From: Moraxella bovoculi 237
Lineage (GTDB): Bacteria; Pseudomonadota; Gammaproteobacteria; Pseudomonadales; Moraxellaceae
Length of the DNA: 64,000 bases
NCBI RefSeq assembly: GCF_000696305.2
Contig: NZ_AOMT01000022.1
Location: 124,001 to 188,000 of the forward strand
Direction of reading: 5' to 3'
In this document: piece by piece, positions 9,181 to 18,182 of the stretch
How the letters are laid out: the number at the start of each line of letters is the position of its first letter
Position numbering within the stretch: position 1 is the first letter of the stretch
Program-made: the position numbers and the translations under genes
The notes under the pieces: model-generated
Seen by the model: the letters and a program-made list of their open reading frames with translations, nothing else
Databases searched by the model: none
Told to the model about the DNA's origin: nothing

Positions 9181-10247
9181 GCTTTTTTTGGAGTTCTTGG
9201 ATTACTGTCCTGTCATTAGGCTGCTGGTTATTTATCTTCGGCGTGCTAATGTGGACACTAAAAACCAAACCTGTCTTAGAAGAAGATGAAACGACAGGAC
9301 ATTCATATGATGGTATTAGAGAGTATGATAAGCCATTGCCTAAATGGTGGCTTGTGATTTTCTTTGGTACTCTAATTTGGGGTTTGGGTTACTTTATCCT
9401 ATTCCCGGCAATTCAGCCACATGCTTGGAAAGGCATCACAACGGTTGAAGTTGATGGTCAAGAAGTACCTTGGACATCAGAAAACGAGCTAAACAGCCAG
9501 CTACAAGCCAACAACAAGGTTTTCAATGAGAACTTTGAACAAGGCATTTTGGCGAATGCAGGCGCTTCTGAAGCAACTGCGGTACTAGCTAAGCTAACCG
9601 AGCTTCAATCTCAGAAGAAAGGTGAGGCTGAACCATCAGCTGAACTACAAACTCAGATTGATGAGCAAGTTAAACTACTAGCACCATACGTGGATAAGCT
9701 AGCAGCTGACCCTGAAGCTCAAAAAATCGGTAACCGTCTATTCCTACAAAACTGTGCCTTGTGCCACGGCTCGAACGCCAAAGGTTCTTTAGGCTATCCA
9801 GATTTGACGGATAATGATTGGCTGTATGGTGGTGAACCTGCTGACGTTCTATTGACGATTCACAACGGTCGTGTGGGTGCGATGGCAGCATGGCAAAAAC
9901 AACTGGGTGAATCGGGTGTTCGTGCAGCTGCTGAATATGTACTTAGCATCTCAGGCAACCAAAATGGTTATGAGTTAGACAATGCACAAGTTGCTCAAGG
10001 TAAAGCACTGTTTGAGACCAACTGTGTACTATGTCACGGCCCTGATGCCAAAGGCATGACCAGCATGGGCGCACCTAACCTAACTGATGACATCTGGCTA
10101 TTCGGTGGTGATCGTGAATCTATCCGCGAAACCATTCGCCATGGTCGCTCAGGTGTGATGCCGGAATGGCAAACTAAGCTAGGTAATGAGCGTATCATGC
10201 TACTTGCAGCTTATGTTCGTTCACTATCTCAAAACCCAACTGAATAA
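9177..10247 (+). CDS. ccoP: Cytochrome cbb3 oxidase subunit III (dihaem cytochrome c)
   Basis: The protein has 356 residues, longer than many CcoP (about 300). Two N-terminal membrane segments flank a FixP_N region (YDGIREYDKPLPKWW). Two cytochrome c domains carry Cys193-x-x-Cys196-His197 and Cys283-x-x-Cys286-His287. The extra length lies in a ~60-residue Glu/Gln/Ala-rich, probably helical linker (residues ~110-175) before the first haem domain. It takes electrons from cytochrome c or bc1 and hands them to CcoO. The assembly genes ccoGHIS are not in this window. Confidence 0.96.
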   Translation: MSFFWSSWITVLSLGCWLFIFGVLMWTLKTKPVLEEDETTGHSYDGIREYDKPLPKWWLVIFFGTLIWGLGYFILFPAIQPHAWKGITTVEVDGQEVPWTSENELNSQLQANNKVFNENFEQGILANAGASEATAVLAKLTELQSQKKGEAEPSAELQTQIDEQVKLLAPYVDKLAADPEAQKIGNRLFLQNCALCHGSNAKGSLGYPDLTDNDWLYGGEPADVLLTIHNGRVGAMAAWQKQLGESGVRAAAEYVLSISGNQNGYELDNAQVAQGKALFETNCVLCHGPDAKGMTSMGAPNLTDDIWLFGGDRESIRETIRHGRSGVMPEWQTKLGNERIMLLAAYVRSLSQNPTE

Positions 10248-10271
10248 TCAAATATTTTGTTGATTCAGCAA

Positions 10272-10296
10272 AAAGAGCCGAATATTCGGCTCTTTT
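10272..10296. terminator. Bidirectional terminator after ccoP
   Basis: This is a near-perfect palindrome of arms AAAGAGCCGAAT and ATTCGGCTCTTT, with A-run and T-run on opposite sides. It ends the ccoNOQP operon. Confidence 0.85.
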
Positions 10297-10330
10297 TATT
10301 GTCCTATAAAGCGTATCAATAGATATAAAA

Positions 10331-10355
10331 AAGAACCGATCAATGTTCGGTTCTT
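10331..10355 (-). terminator. Terminator for the minus-strand hypothetical gene
   Basis: AAGAACCGA (10331-10339) pairs with TCGGTTCTT (10347-10355). The A-rich left flank gives a T-run on the minus strand, just past the stop of the gene at 10372. Confidence 0.75.
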
Positions 10356-10371
10356 TGATTATTAATTACCC

Positions 10372-11343
10372 TTAAGGTTTTTGGTTGTCGGCGTAAATTG
10401 CAGCCTGTAGCCAGATATTCGCTTGAATATAATCATGGATTTGGATAGCGGCGGTCTTATCGGTAGTTGGTGCTGCCATACGTACCACCAATGGCTGAGC
10501 ATCAGGCTCGCGCAGAATCACAACATCAAATAGCGTGATATCTTTATTAAAGAACTTGGTGTGGCTGATGCCTAGCACTTGACCTTGACACCATGCTTCA
10601 TCTTCTTGACCGAAAGTCTCACCGAACAGATAAATGCAGCTATGACCATAGTTAATCTCAACAGGTGCTAAAGACTCACCTTCTGCCAAATCTGTAGGCT
10701 GCCACGCAAGAATCTGCTCATCGATATTATCCGGTACTTCACCGCCGTTATTGCTAACGATGTCATTAAATGCACGGTGATAACGAATGGCATCAGGATC
10801 TTCAATGAGAATCGTCTCATTTTGATCGCTAGGTTCGATGTTATACGCCCATGCGCTAAAATTCACATAATAAGTTTTAGGCGTCTTATATTCTGTACGG
10901 TTGATTGCATATAGCTGATCAAAGGCATAGATGACAGCACCATCTGTTGTCTTCAAACGCAAAATAGCATCAGAGGTCGAGTCACAGCGGATGACGCGCT
11001 CGATGTGGCACTCAACGCCATATGGGCTATCTACAGCGGGAAAAGCATTAATGAATGCTTGAGGAGTGCCGTTTTCAAGCTTTAGGATTTGATTGATATG
11101 ACAAGGTGTGCCATTGGCAATGAGTAGTTTATTATCCGATGGACGACTTTGAGTAAGGGCGCTTGGGATAGTGGCTGTCTCTAGCATCGATTGTAGCCAG
11201 TTTGGCACATCCTCTGCGATATTATTTGTCAAGATCGCCCAGTGATCGCCATGACCTGCGTTCTTATCGCAAGGCAAGTCAACCTTGGTTGGTGGTACTT
11301 CGTGCTTGTAAGTGTAGCGTATTTGATTCATGATTGTAGTCAT
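10372..11343 (-). CDS. Hypothetical protein, 323 residues
   Basis: I do not recognise this protein. It has no signal peptide or membrane segment and looks soluble, acidic and probably rich in beta strands. Features I can see are HGDHWAILTNN near the N-terminus, a cluster of aromatic residues around YVNFSAWAYNIEP, and a C-terminal half with GETFGQEDEAWCQGQVLG. There are six scattered cysteines but no CxxC motif. The start may be the ATG at 11343 or the Met four residues later; neither has a clear ribosome site. It is a single gene with its own terminator, divergent from the lol operon. It is probably real, given its length and coding-like composition. Confidence 0.7.
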   Translation of the reverse strand: MTTIMNQIRYTYKHEVPPTKVDLPCDKNAGHGDHWAILTNNIAEDVPNWLQSMLETATIPSALTQSRPSDNKLLIANGTPCHINQILKLENGTPQAFINAFPAVDSPYGVECHIERVIRCDSTSDAILRLKTTDGAVIYAFDQLYAINRTEYKTPKTYYVNFSAWAYNIEPSDQNETILIEDPDAIRYHRAFNDIVSNNGGEVPDNIDEQILAWQPTDLAEGESLAPVEINYGHSCIYLFGETFGQEDEAWCQGQVLGISHTKFFNKDITLFDVVILREPDAQPLVVRMAAPTTDKTAAIQIHDYIQANIWLQAAIYADNQKP

Positions 11344-11508
11344 ATTCTAAAAAAATCTGCTACTTTAATAAGGGATTTAATAAAAAAATCAAGCCAAAAT
11401 CACCAATCTTGCGAAATTTTGTGAAAATTTGTCAAAGCTTCTTAAAATCGCTGTCAAAACAGGGCAAATGGTGTAAACTATGGTGTTTATTTGTTTTGAG
11501 AAATTGAT

Positions 11509-12753
11509 ATGTTTCGTCCTTTGGCTTTATTTATCGGATTAAGATATACCAGAGCTGAACGTAAAAACGGCTTTATTTCGTTTATTTCACTCATTTCAAT
11601 GATAGGATTGACCTTGGGTGTGGCGGTGCTTATTACGGTGCTATCTGTGATGAATGGCTTTGATCGGGAGATTAAGAACCGAATACTTGGTATGATTCCA
11701 CAAGCTTCTGTCATGTCTTATGAGATCATTCCAGACTGGCAGCAGCTGTCCACGCAGATCACAGAAAATGATAAGAACGTAAAGGCAACCGCGCCATTTA
11801 TTCAGCTGCAAGGGATGCTTGCGGCGAATGGACAGGTGTCAGGTGTGATGGTATCGGGCATCGAGCCAAGCCTTGAAAAGGACGTCTCAATCGTTGACGA
11901 TTATATCACCCAAGGCAGCCTTGATAACCTTAAAGCTGGTGAGTTTGGTATTGTGCTTGGTGAGAGCATGACGCAGGCGATGGGCGTGGGTCTGGGTGAT
12001 AAGGTGACTTTGGTATTGCCAGAAGCATCGCCATCAGCGGCGGGGGTGATTCCTAGATTTAAACGTTTTACGGTCGTGGGCACTTTTAGCATCAGTAAAG
12101 AAGTGGATGGGCTGATGGGCTTTGTGGCGATGCGTGACGCTGGCGTTATGCTAAGGTTGCCAGAGGGTGCGCAGGGCATTCGCATGCTGATGAATGATAT
12201 TTTTAAAGCGCCGCAAGCCGCCAATCAAGCCGCCAGCCTCGACAGTGATAGGTTGTTCGCCAATGACTGGACGACCACGCATGGCAATCTGTTTGATGCG
12301 ATTAAGATGGAGAAGTCTATCATTGGGCTGTTGTTGTTCTTGATCGTGATCGTGGCGGCGTTTAACATCGTCTCAAGTCTCATCATGCTGGTGACTGATA
12401 AGAAATCGGACATCGCGATTCTAAAGACTTTTGGGGCATCGCCGAAGCTGATCATGCAGGTGTTCATCGTTCAAGGGATGATAATTGGTGTAACTGGTAC
12501 GGTGCTTGGTACGATTCTAGGCGTGACGCTGGCTCTGACGGTAAATGACATTGTGGTGTACATCAGCGAGCTGTTTGGTGTGTCGTTGATGACTTCAGGT
12601 GCTTATCCTGTGGATTTCTTGCCATCTTATATTAAAGTGTCAGATGTGGTTATTATTGTGGTTGCATCTTTCTTGCTTAGCTTTGCGATGACGATTTATC
12701 CTGCATTACGAGCTGCGCGCATTCAGCCTGCTCAGACATTGCGCTATGAATAA
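11509..12753 (+). CDS. Lipoprotein-releasing ABC transporter permease (LolC/LolE family)
   Basis: The protein has 414 residues. Its N-terminus ([38 protein letters not shown]) is diagnostic for LolC/LolE. One membrane helix, a ~220-residue periplasmic domain and three C-terminal helices of the FtsX fold follow. With LolD it extracts mature outer-membrane lipoproteins from the inner membrane and passes them to LolA. Only one permease gene is present, next to lolD, which fits the LolF (homodimeric) arrangement reported for Acinetobacter and other groups rather than separate LolC and LolE. No second permease is in the window. Confidence 0.92.
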   Translation: MFRPLALFIGLRYTRAERKNGFISFISLISMIGLTLGVAVLITVLSVMNGFDREIKNRILGMIPQASVMSYEIIPDWQQLSTQITENDKNVKATAPFIQLQGMLAANGQVSGVMVSGIEPSLEKDVSIVDDYITQGSLDNLKAGEFGIVLGESMTQAMGVGLGDKVTLVLPEASPSAAGVIPRFKRFTVVGTFSISKEVDGLMGFVAMRDAGVMLRLPEGAQGIRMLMNDIFKAPQAANQAASLDSDRLFANDWTTTHGNLFDAIKMEKSIIGLLLFLIVIVAAFNIVSSLIMLVTDKKSDIAILKTFGASPKLIMQVFIVQGMIIGVTGTVLGTILGVTLALTVNDIVVYISELFGVSLMTSGAYPVDFLPSYIKVSDVVIIVVASFLLSFAMTIYPALRAARIQPAQTLRYE

Positions 12754-12763
12754 GGACGATGAG

Positions 12764-13438
12764 ATGAGTGTAATTTTAGAAGCTAAAAACATCAGCAAGG
12801 TCTATGATGAGGGTAAAATCACAACGTCCGTACTGACCGGTCTAGACTTGACGATCAATGCTGGTGAGCGTGTTGCCATCGTGGGTAGTAGTGGTTCGGG
12901 CAAAAGTACGCTGCTACACTTGCTTGGCGGGCTTGACATGCCGAACACAGGCGAGGTATGGATTAAAGGGCATTGCTTAAGCAAGCTCAATGAGACTGAG
13001 CGTGGTAACTTGCGTAATGAGTATCTTGGTTTTATTTATCAATTCCATCATCTGCTTGCTGAATTTACCGCTACTGAGAATGTCGCAATGCCGCTTCTGA
13101 TGCGCAAAGACGTCCCCATCAGCGAGGCGAGAGATAAGGCAAACGCTTTGCTTGATAAAGTTGGTCTGTCACATCGAACACATCATCGACCAAGCGAGCT
13201 GTCGGGTGGTGAGCGTCAACGTGTGGCGATTGCTCGTGCGCTCGTGACGAATCCTGCACTGATCTTGGCAGATGAACCTACGGGTAATCTGGATGATGAT
13301 AATGCCCGTGCGGTGTTTGACTTGTTGTCTGAGCTTCAGCACAGCTTTGGAACAGCGCTTCTTATGGTGACTCATGACAGAAGCCTGGCAGCCATGGCGG
13401 ACAGACAGCTTGAGATGCGAAGCGGTCAATGGGTTTAA
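12764..13438 (+). CDS. lolD: Lipoprotein-releasing ABC transporter ATPase LolD
   Basis: The protein has 224 residues. I chose the ATG at 12764 (MSVILEAKN) because AAGGA sits about eight bases before it; an upstream in-frame ATG at 12746 would overlap the permease gene. Walker [10 protein letters not shown], signature [15 protein letters not shown], Walker [13 protein letters not shown] and H-loop MVTHD are all intact. It powers lipoprotein release together with the permease encoded just upstream, with which it is clearly co-transcribed. Confidence 0.96.
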   Translation: MSVILEAKNISKVYDEGKITTSVLTGLDLTINAGERVAIVGSSGSGKSTLLHLLGGLDMPNTGEVWIKGHCLSKLNETERGNLRNEYLGFIYQFHHLLAEFTATENVAMPLLMRKDVPISEARDKANALLDKVGLSHRTHHRPSELSGGERQRVAIARALVTNPALILADEPTGNLDDDNARAVFDLLSELQHSFGTALLMVTHDRSLAAMADRQLEMRSGQWV

Positions 13439-13460
13439 TTATTACCTGTAATGAAATAAA

Positions 13461-13486
13461 AAAACGCCGATTAAGGCGTTTTTTAT
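13461..13486. terminator. Bidirectional terminator between lolD and DUF2062 gene
   Basis: AACGCC (13463-13468) pairs with GGCGTT (13475-13480), with an A-run before and a T-run after. It lies between convergent genes. Confidence 0.8.
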
Positions 13487-13494
13487 TGAGTCAA

Positions 13495-14124
13495 TCAAAT
13501 GGAGAAATCTTCTGGATCATTGTCTTTGGCGTCACGTAGTTTATGACCTTTTTGGGTCTCAAAACGCGGTGCGCTAGCATTATAGCCAGGCCGTTTTTGC
13601 CAGCTGGCGACGATGCGATATTGTAATACAAAGTTAAATAACAGCCCCATCACGATGCTCGTGACAACGCCACAGACGATAAGCCCTGTGATGAAAGCCT
13701 TTAGAGAAAAAAGATGATTGGAGAAAGGGTTAACCCCATGTCCCGTCATCCACAATGAGAAATCTGTAACGATCACGCCAACTGTGCGAATGCCAATCAT
13801 CGGCTCGCCAATCAAGAATGCACCCACAGAATAAGCCAGCCAAAACACAGGAATGGTGGTTAAGGGATTGGTAATCCAAGTCAGTGCCACAGCCATAGGG
13901 ATATTTGCACGCAGCAGTAGGGCGCCAGCAATGGCAAGCGGCATCTGACCAGGCAGTGGAAAAAATGCGCATAGCACGCCAATACAAACCGCACGCGTGA
14001 GCGCACCGCGATTCATCTGCCAAAGGCGAGGGTCTGCCAAAAACGGCGCAAACCATCCGATAACTCGGCTTTCACGGAGCTTCTCGGGGGTTGGTAGCCA
14101 TTTTTTTAGTTTCTGCTTGGGCAT
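13495..14124 (-). CDS. DUF2062 domain membrane protein
   Basis: The protein has 209 residues. The sequence from RGALTRAVCIGVLCAFFPLPGQM through NIPMAVALTWITNPLTTIPVFW is the DUF2062 core, with three or four membrane segments and a positively charged N-terminus (MPKQKLKKWLP). The domain is widespread in proteobacteria and occurs alone or fused to glycosyltransferases; its function is unknown. The gene is convergent with lolD and sits in its own transcript. Confidence 0.88.
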   Translation of the reverse strand: MPKQKLKKWLPTPEKLRESRVIGWFAPFLADPRLWQMNRGALTRAVCIGVLCAFFPLPGQMPLAIAGALLLRANIPMAVALTWITNPLTTIPVFWLAYSVGAFLIGEPMIGIRTVGVIVTDFSLWMTGHGVNPFSNHLFSLKAFITGLIVCGVVTSIVMGLLFNFVLQYRIVASWQKRPGYNASAPRFETQKGHKLRDAKDNDPEDFSI

Positions 14125-14319
14125 GTCTGTCCATGGAATGAAAAAAAAGAAATTATATCAAAAAAGCACACCATCATGAAGTGGCTTTTTATGTATATGG
14201 TGGCAAATCCCAAAACCGCAATGATTATTTGGCAAAAATATCCATTCTAACTGCAAAGCCTGCCTAAGGTATGATAAAATGCGCTGCATCATTTCACAAA
14301 ATATCACAAAGAGTCAAAA

Positions 14320-14910
14320 ATGAACGATAAAGTACACATCAAGCATCCCAAGCCCTCCAAAAAACCCACCAAAAAAGCCCTGATTTGGATTGATCTTGAG
14401 ATGACAGGCTTGGATACTTTGAACGATGAGATCATCGAAATCGCCACCATCGTGACAGATGACAATCTGAACATCTTGGCAGAAGGACCCGTGGTTGCCA
14501 TTAAGGTGTCCGATGTTGTTCTAAATGGCATGGATGACTGGAATAAGAAGCAACACGGTCAGTCAGGACTGATCGATCGCGTGCGTCGCAGCACGATGAC
14601 CTTAGAGGATGCCGAGAATGTTACGCTGGAATTCTTGGCGAAGTGGTGTGATGAAGGAGTGTCACCGATGTGTGGTAATTCCATCTGTCAAGACCGTCGT
14701 TTCTTGGCGCGTCAGATGCCACGACTTGAGCGTTATTTCCATTATCGCAATCTGGATGTATCGAGTATCAAAGAGCTGTGCTATCGCTGGCGTCCCGATG
14801 TAGCAAGTGGCTACCAAAAAGGCGGTGCGCACTTGGCGCTGGATGATATTCGTGATTCGATCCGTGAATTGCGCCATTACCGTGAACACTTTTTTAAATT
14901 GCTTGATTAA
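14320..14910 (+). CDS. orn: Oligoribonuclease
   Basis: The protein has 196 residues. It is a DEDDh 3'-to-5' exonuclease that degrades 2-5 nt RNAs and pGpG, the last step of RNA decay. Catalytic residues are seen as Asp25 and Glu27 (IDLEMTG), the Asp of [10 protein letters not shown], and the His and Asp of [10 protein letters not shown]. The N-terminus carries a ~17-residue basic extension ([12 protein letters not shown]) not found in the E. coli enzyme. AAAGAG precedes the ATG. Confidence 0.97.
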   Translation: MNDKVHIKHPKPSKKPTKKALIWIDLEMTGLDTLNDEIIEIATIVTDDNLNILAEGPVVAIKVSDVVLNGMDDWNKKQHGQSGLIDRVRRSTMTLEDAENVTLEFLAKWCDEGVSPMCGNSICQDRRFLARQMPRLERYFHYRNLDVSSIKELCYRWRPDVASGYQKGGAHLALDDIRDSIRELRHYREHFFKLLD

Positions 14911-14923
14911 GCCATATAATTAA

Positions 14924-14948
14924 AAAACCGCTAATTGACAGCGGTTTT
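14924..14948. terminator. Terminator after orn
   Basis: AAAACCGCT (14924-14932) pairs with AGCGGTTTT (14940-14948) and a T-run follows. The A-run on the left also serves the convergent DUF3144 gene. Confidence 0.8.
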
Positions 14949-14956
14949 TGTTTTTA

Positions 14957-15295
14957 TTACTTACCAATGTTGGTATATTTATCAAAGTTTTTGATGTAAT
15001 CATCAAGGTTGTCCGAGAGCATTTGTTCATACTGGGCGGTGTAGAATTTGATGATGTCATCTTTTTCTTTTTCAAAGTCTGCGCCCTTGGTAAAGCCAAT
15101 CGATGCCACAGAGGCGCTGTAACGGGCTGCAGCATATAGCAAAGATGATCCAACTTGTCCTGCGTGCGACTGTGGCGACAGTTGGCTGTTAGCTAGGTTG
15201 ATAAAGGCGTCAGCACGTTCATAGAATGCGGTCATTTGTGCGTTGAATTCTTCTGGGCTGATGCTTGGTTTGTTGTCTTGGGTTTGTTCAGTCAT
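14957..15295 (-). CDS. DUF3144 family protein
   Basis: The protein has 112 residues. The start is the ATG at 15295 (MTEQTQDNK), preceded by GGA; a TTG four codons earlier is less likely. The central YERADAFINLANSQ motif and the following alpha-helical segment match the DUF3144 family, small all-helical cytoplasmic proteins of unknown function found in gammaproteobacteria. No membrane segment is seen. It lies downstream of metK but is separated from it by a terminator. Confidence 0.82.
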   Translation of the reverse strand: MTEQTQDNKPSISPEEFNAQMTAFYERADAFINLANSQLSPQSHAGQVGSSLLYAAARYSASVASIGFTKGADFEKEKDDIIKFYTAQYEQMLSDNLDDYIKNFDKYTNIGK

Positions 15296-15328
15296 GTGAA
15301 TGTCCAAATATCGTCAAATTTAAATAAA

Positions 15329-15349
15329 AAAGGGTGTCAAACACCCTTT
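15329..15349 (-). terminator. Terminator after metK
   Basis: AAAGGGTGT (15329-15337) pairs with ACACCCTTT (15341-15349); the minus-strand continuation is T-rich (TTTTATTT). Confidence 0.8.
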
Positions 15350-15370
15350 ATATTGCGATGGTGTATAAAA

Positions 15371-16537
15371 TTACAACCCTGCGTCAGCACGCAGTGCATC
15401 AGCGCGATCGGTTTTTTCCCAGGTGAACGCATGGTCTGAGCCAGTACGACCAAAATGCCCATAGCTTGCGGTGACTTCATACATAGGCTGTAGCAGATCC
15501 AGCATGCGAGTGATGCCATAAGGGCGCAAATCAAAATGCGCACGGATTAAGCGTTTGATCTCGTTATCGCTAATTTTACCTGTGTTAAAGGTGTTCACAG
15601 AGATTGAGGTTGGCTCAGCGACACCGATGGCATAAGATACCTGAACCTCACAGCGATCTGCCAAACCTGCCGCGACGATGTTCTTAGCAACATAGCGACC
15701 TGCATAGGCGGCGCTGCGATCGACCTTACTTGGGTCTTTACCACTAAAAGCACCGCCGCCATGGCGTGCCATGCCGCCATAAGTATCAACGATGATTTTG
15801 CGACCTGTCAGACCAGCATCGCCAACAGGGCCGCCGATGACGAATTTGCCGGTTGGGTTGATGTGATAAAGCGTGTCTTTGTGCAGCAGTTCGCTTGGAA
15901 TGACAGGCTTGATGATCTCTTCCATGACGGCTTCTTTGAGTGCATCATAGCTGATGTCTGGGTGATGCTGTGTTGATAATACCAATGCATCGACAGCCAG
16001 TGGCTTATGATTGGAGTCATAACGTAGGGTAATCTGAGCCTTAGCATCAGGGCGTAGCCAGTCTAATGTACCATCTTTGCGAAGCTGCGCTTGGCGCTCC
16101 ATCAAGCGATGACTTAGCTGGATTGGCGCTGGCATCAGCACGTCTGTCTCATTGGTGGCATAGCCGAACATCAGACCCTGATCGCCTGCACCTTGGTCTT
16201 CTGGGCGTTGTCTGTCCACGCCTTGAGCGATCTCAGGGGATTGCTTGCCAATCATGTTAATAACCGCGCAGCTATTACCATCAAAGCCTAGATCGCTGTG
16301 ATTGTAGCCAATCTTATTTACGGTGGCGCGTACGATGCTTTCAATGTCGATGTTCGCGTGAGTACTGATCTCACCAGCTAACACCACGGCGCCAGTCTTG
16401 GTGAGGGTCTCACAAGCGACACGTGCGTCTTTGTCCTCGGTTAAGATGGCGTCAAGCAATGCGTCGGAGATTTGGTCTGCCATCTTATCAGGATGGCCTT
16501 CTGAGACAGATTCGGAGGTAAATACTGAATAATTCAT
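15371..16537 (-). CDS. metK: S-adenosylmethionine synthase
   Basis: The protein has 388 residues, full family length. It makes S-adenosylmethionine from methionine and ATP in the cytoplasm. Signature segments are GHPDKMAD (His15, Asp17, Lys18 at the active site), [12 protein letters not shown] (methionine-binding), and the P-loop-like [19 protein letters not shown] near residues 260-280. No good ribosome site precedes the ATG. A likely promoter lies ~195 bp upstream, giving an unusually long leader. Confidence 0.98.
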   Translation of the reverse strand: MNYSVFTSESVSEGHPDKMADQISDALLDAILTEDKDARVACETLTKTGAVVLAGEISTHANIDIESIVRATVNKIGYNHSDLGFDGNSCAVINMIGKQSPEIAQGVDRQRPEDQGAGDQGLMFGYATNETDVLMPAPIQLSHRLMERQAQLRKDGTLDWLRPDAKAQITLRYDSNHKPLAVDALVLSTQHHPDISYDALKEAVMEEIIKPVIPSELLHKDTLYHINPTGKFVIGGPVGDAGLTGRKIIVDTYGGMARHGGGAFSGKDPSKVDRSAAYAGRYVAKNIVAAGLADRCEVQVSYAIGVAEPTSISVNTFNTGKISDNEIKRLIRAHFDLRPYGITRMLDLLQPMYEVTASYGHFGRTGSDHAFTWEKTDRADALRADAGL

Positions 16538-16731
16538 AAAAATAAACTTATAAAGATAAAATTCATGCGAATTCTGGTGGCTTTTCTAGGCTTGACAGAA
16601 TGGTCGTAATATAGCTTGACTGAACGCATAAAGGATGAGGTGAGTAGGAGGTAGGTAAGCCATGGGACTGATTAAATGCTCAAGAAAGCGAGCTTTATAA
16701 ATCGCAGGCTGCTACAGATATTTGGCGGAAA

Positions 16732-16761
16732 ATTATACGCTATTTTGGGATGAATTTCCAA
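16732..16761 (-). promoter_or_regulatory. Predicted metK promoter
   Basis: On the minus strand a perfect -10 box TATAAT (16732-16737) has a -35-like TTGGAA (16756-16761) with an 18-bp spacer. The leader to metK would be close to 190 nt; it contains small hairpins such as GCTC/GAGC near 16680. Confidence 0.5.
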
Positions 16762-16798
16762 TGAATATTTTTCATGCTTAGTTGAAAAATATTGATTG

Positions 16799-17989
16799 TT
16801 AGGCTACTCGACTGTTGGCGGATTTTTTCATGAATAATACGACCATCAGTGCAAAGATTTGAACAACAACGATCATTGCCACCGTAAGCCCCCAAGCGCC
16901 TTTGGCATAAGCAATCGCACACGCCCATGCGCCGATACTGCCACCGCCGTAGTAGCCCATATAATATAGTCCTGAGGCGAGCGAGCGACCTTCGGTAACA
17001 TGACTGCCGATGTAGCTGATGGTGGCTGCTTGTGTGATGAACACCCCTGACGACATGATGGTCAGCCCGACAATGATCGGCCATAACGGCGAGCTTAATG
17101 TGATAAACAGACCAATCATGGAGCAGATCACCGCGCCGATGATGACATTGGTCATGCCGAACTTGGCGATGAATTTGCCTGACAAAGGAGTGATGATCAT
17201 GCCGATTAAGTATAAAGAGAAGATATTAGCAAGGTGAGAGGCGTTTAGATGATATGGCTCATCCGCCAAGTGTAGGTTAATAAACGTAAAGCAGCCCACG
17301 AGCGAGAACAGGACGCAGCCGCCCAATAGGCAGGCACTCATGACCTGTAGGTTCTTGGTGTGTGATAATAATAAAGCAAGCGAGTGTTTAAAGTTATCGC
17401 TTTTGATGAAGTTTTTTGATGATGGTAGGGCTTTGAATGCCCACAACGCCCCGATGAGTGTGCAGACCGCCATGGCGCCATAGCCATAGCGCCAACCAAT
17501 CAGTTCGTGCAGATGCCCTGCAAAGAACCGCCCGCTAAATCCGCCAAGTACCGTCCCTGCCACATATAGACTCATCATCTGCGCCACATGACTGCTGTAC
17601 TCTTCACTAACATAGGCGATCAGCACCACCGTAATACCTGGTACAGCCAGCCCCTGCAAGAATCGCCATATTGACAGCTCATCCACCGTACCGCTCAGCC
17701 CAATCATGCCGGTCGGTACGGCGAGTAATAACAGCGAACCGACGATGAATATCTTTCGTCCAAAGGCATCGGACAGCATGCCCATGAATGGCGACATCAG
17801 CGCGATGGCCATCACTGTCGCCCCAACCGCCACACCAATAGCTACCTCGGATGCGACAAAATCCGCCATCAGTACAGGTAAAATCGCCTGCACCGAATAC
17901 ACCTGCAAAAATGCAAAAAACCCAATCATTGCAACGGTGAATTTCTCAATGAAAGTGGGCTGTCGAGGGGTGGTGGGCTGAGTATTCAT
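16799..17989 (-). CDS. MFS transporter, YnfM-like
   Basis: The protein has 396 residues with 12 predicted membrane segments. The MFS signature between helices 2 and 3 reads GMLSDAFGRK (residues ~75-84). The opening VYSVQAILPVLMADF and the arrangement around GRFFAGHLHELIGWRYGY resemble the YnfM branch of sugar or drug efflux carriers. The substrate cannot be read from sequence. The gene stands alone, divergent from the ubiH-like gene and upstream of metK on the same strand. Confidence 0.85.
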   Translation of the reverse strand: MNTQPTTPRQPTFIEKFTVAMIGFFAFLQVYSVQAILPVLMADFVASEVAIGVAVGATVMAIALMSPFMGMLSDAFGRKIFIVGSLLLLAVPTGMIGLSGTVDELSIWRFLQGLAVPGITVVLIAYVSEEYSSHVAQMMSLYVAGTVLGGFSGRFFAGHLHELIGWRYGYGAMAVCTLIGALWAFKALPSSKNFIKSDNFKHSLALLLSHTKNLQVMSACLLGGCVLFSLVGCFTFINLHLADEPYHLNASHLANIFSLYLIGMIITPLSGKFIAKFGMTNVIIGAVICSMIGLFITLSSPLWPIIVGLTIMSSGVFITQAATISYIGSHVTEGRSLASGLYYMGYYGGGSIGAWACAIAYAKGAWGLTVAMIVVVQIFALMVVLFMKKSANSRVA

Positions 17990-18182
17990 CGTGTTCTGGG
18001 GTTAAAAGTGGATATTGTAGCATGATTTTTAGGGCTTGCCATGTGCTTTTGGTGTTGACTTGCATCAAATTATTTCCCACCATCAAAAGCTGATTGATGG
18101 ATTTTAAAATAATCCTTTTGGTGCATCGACTTTAGGATGGACTGTGATAAAATTTAGGCAGTTTCTTTGAGGATGTATAGCA

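Noticed and set aside
16538-16737. Known SAM riboswitch before metK
   Set aside because: I could not match the conserved core of any SAM riboswitch class; only simple small hairpins are seen.
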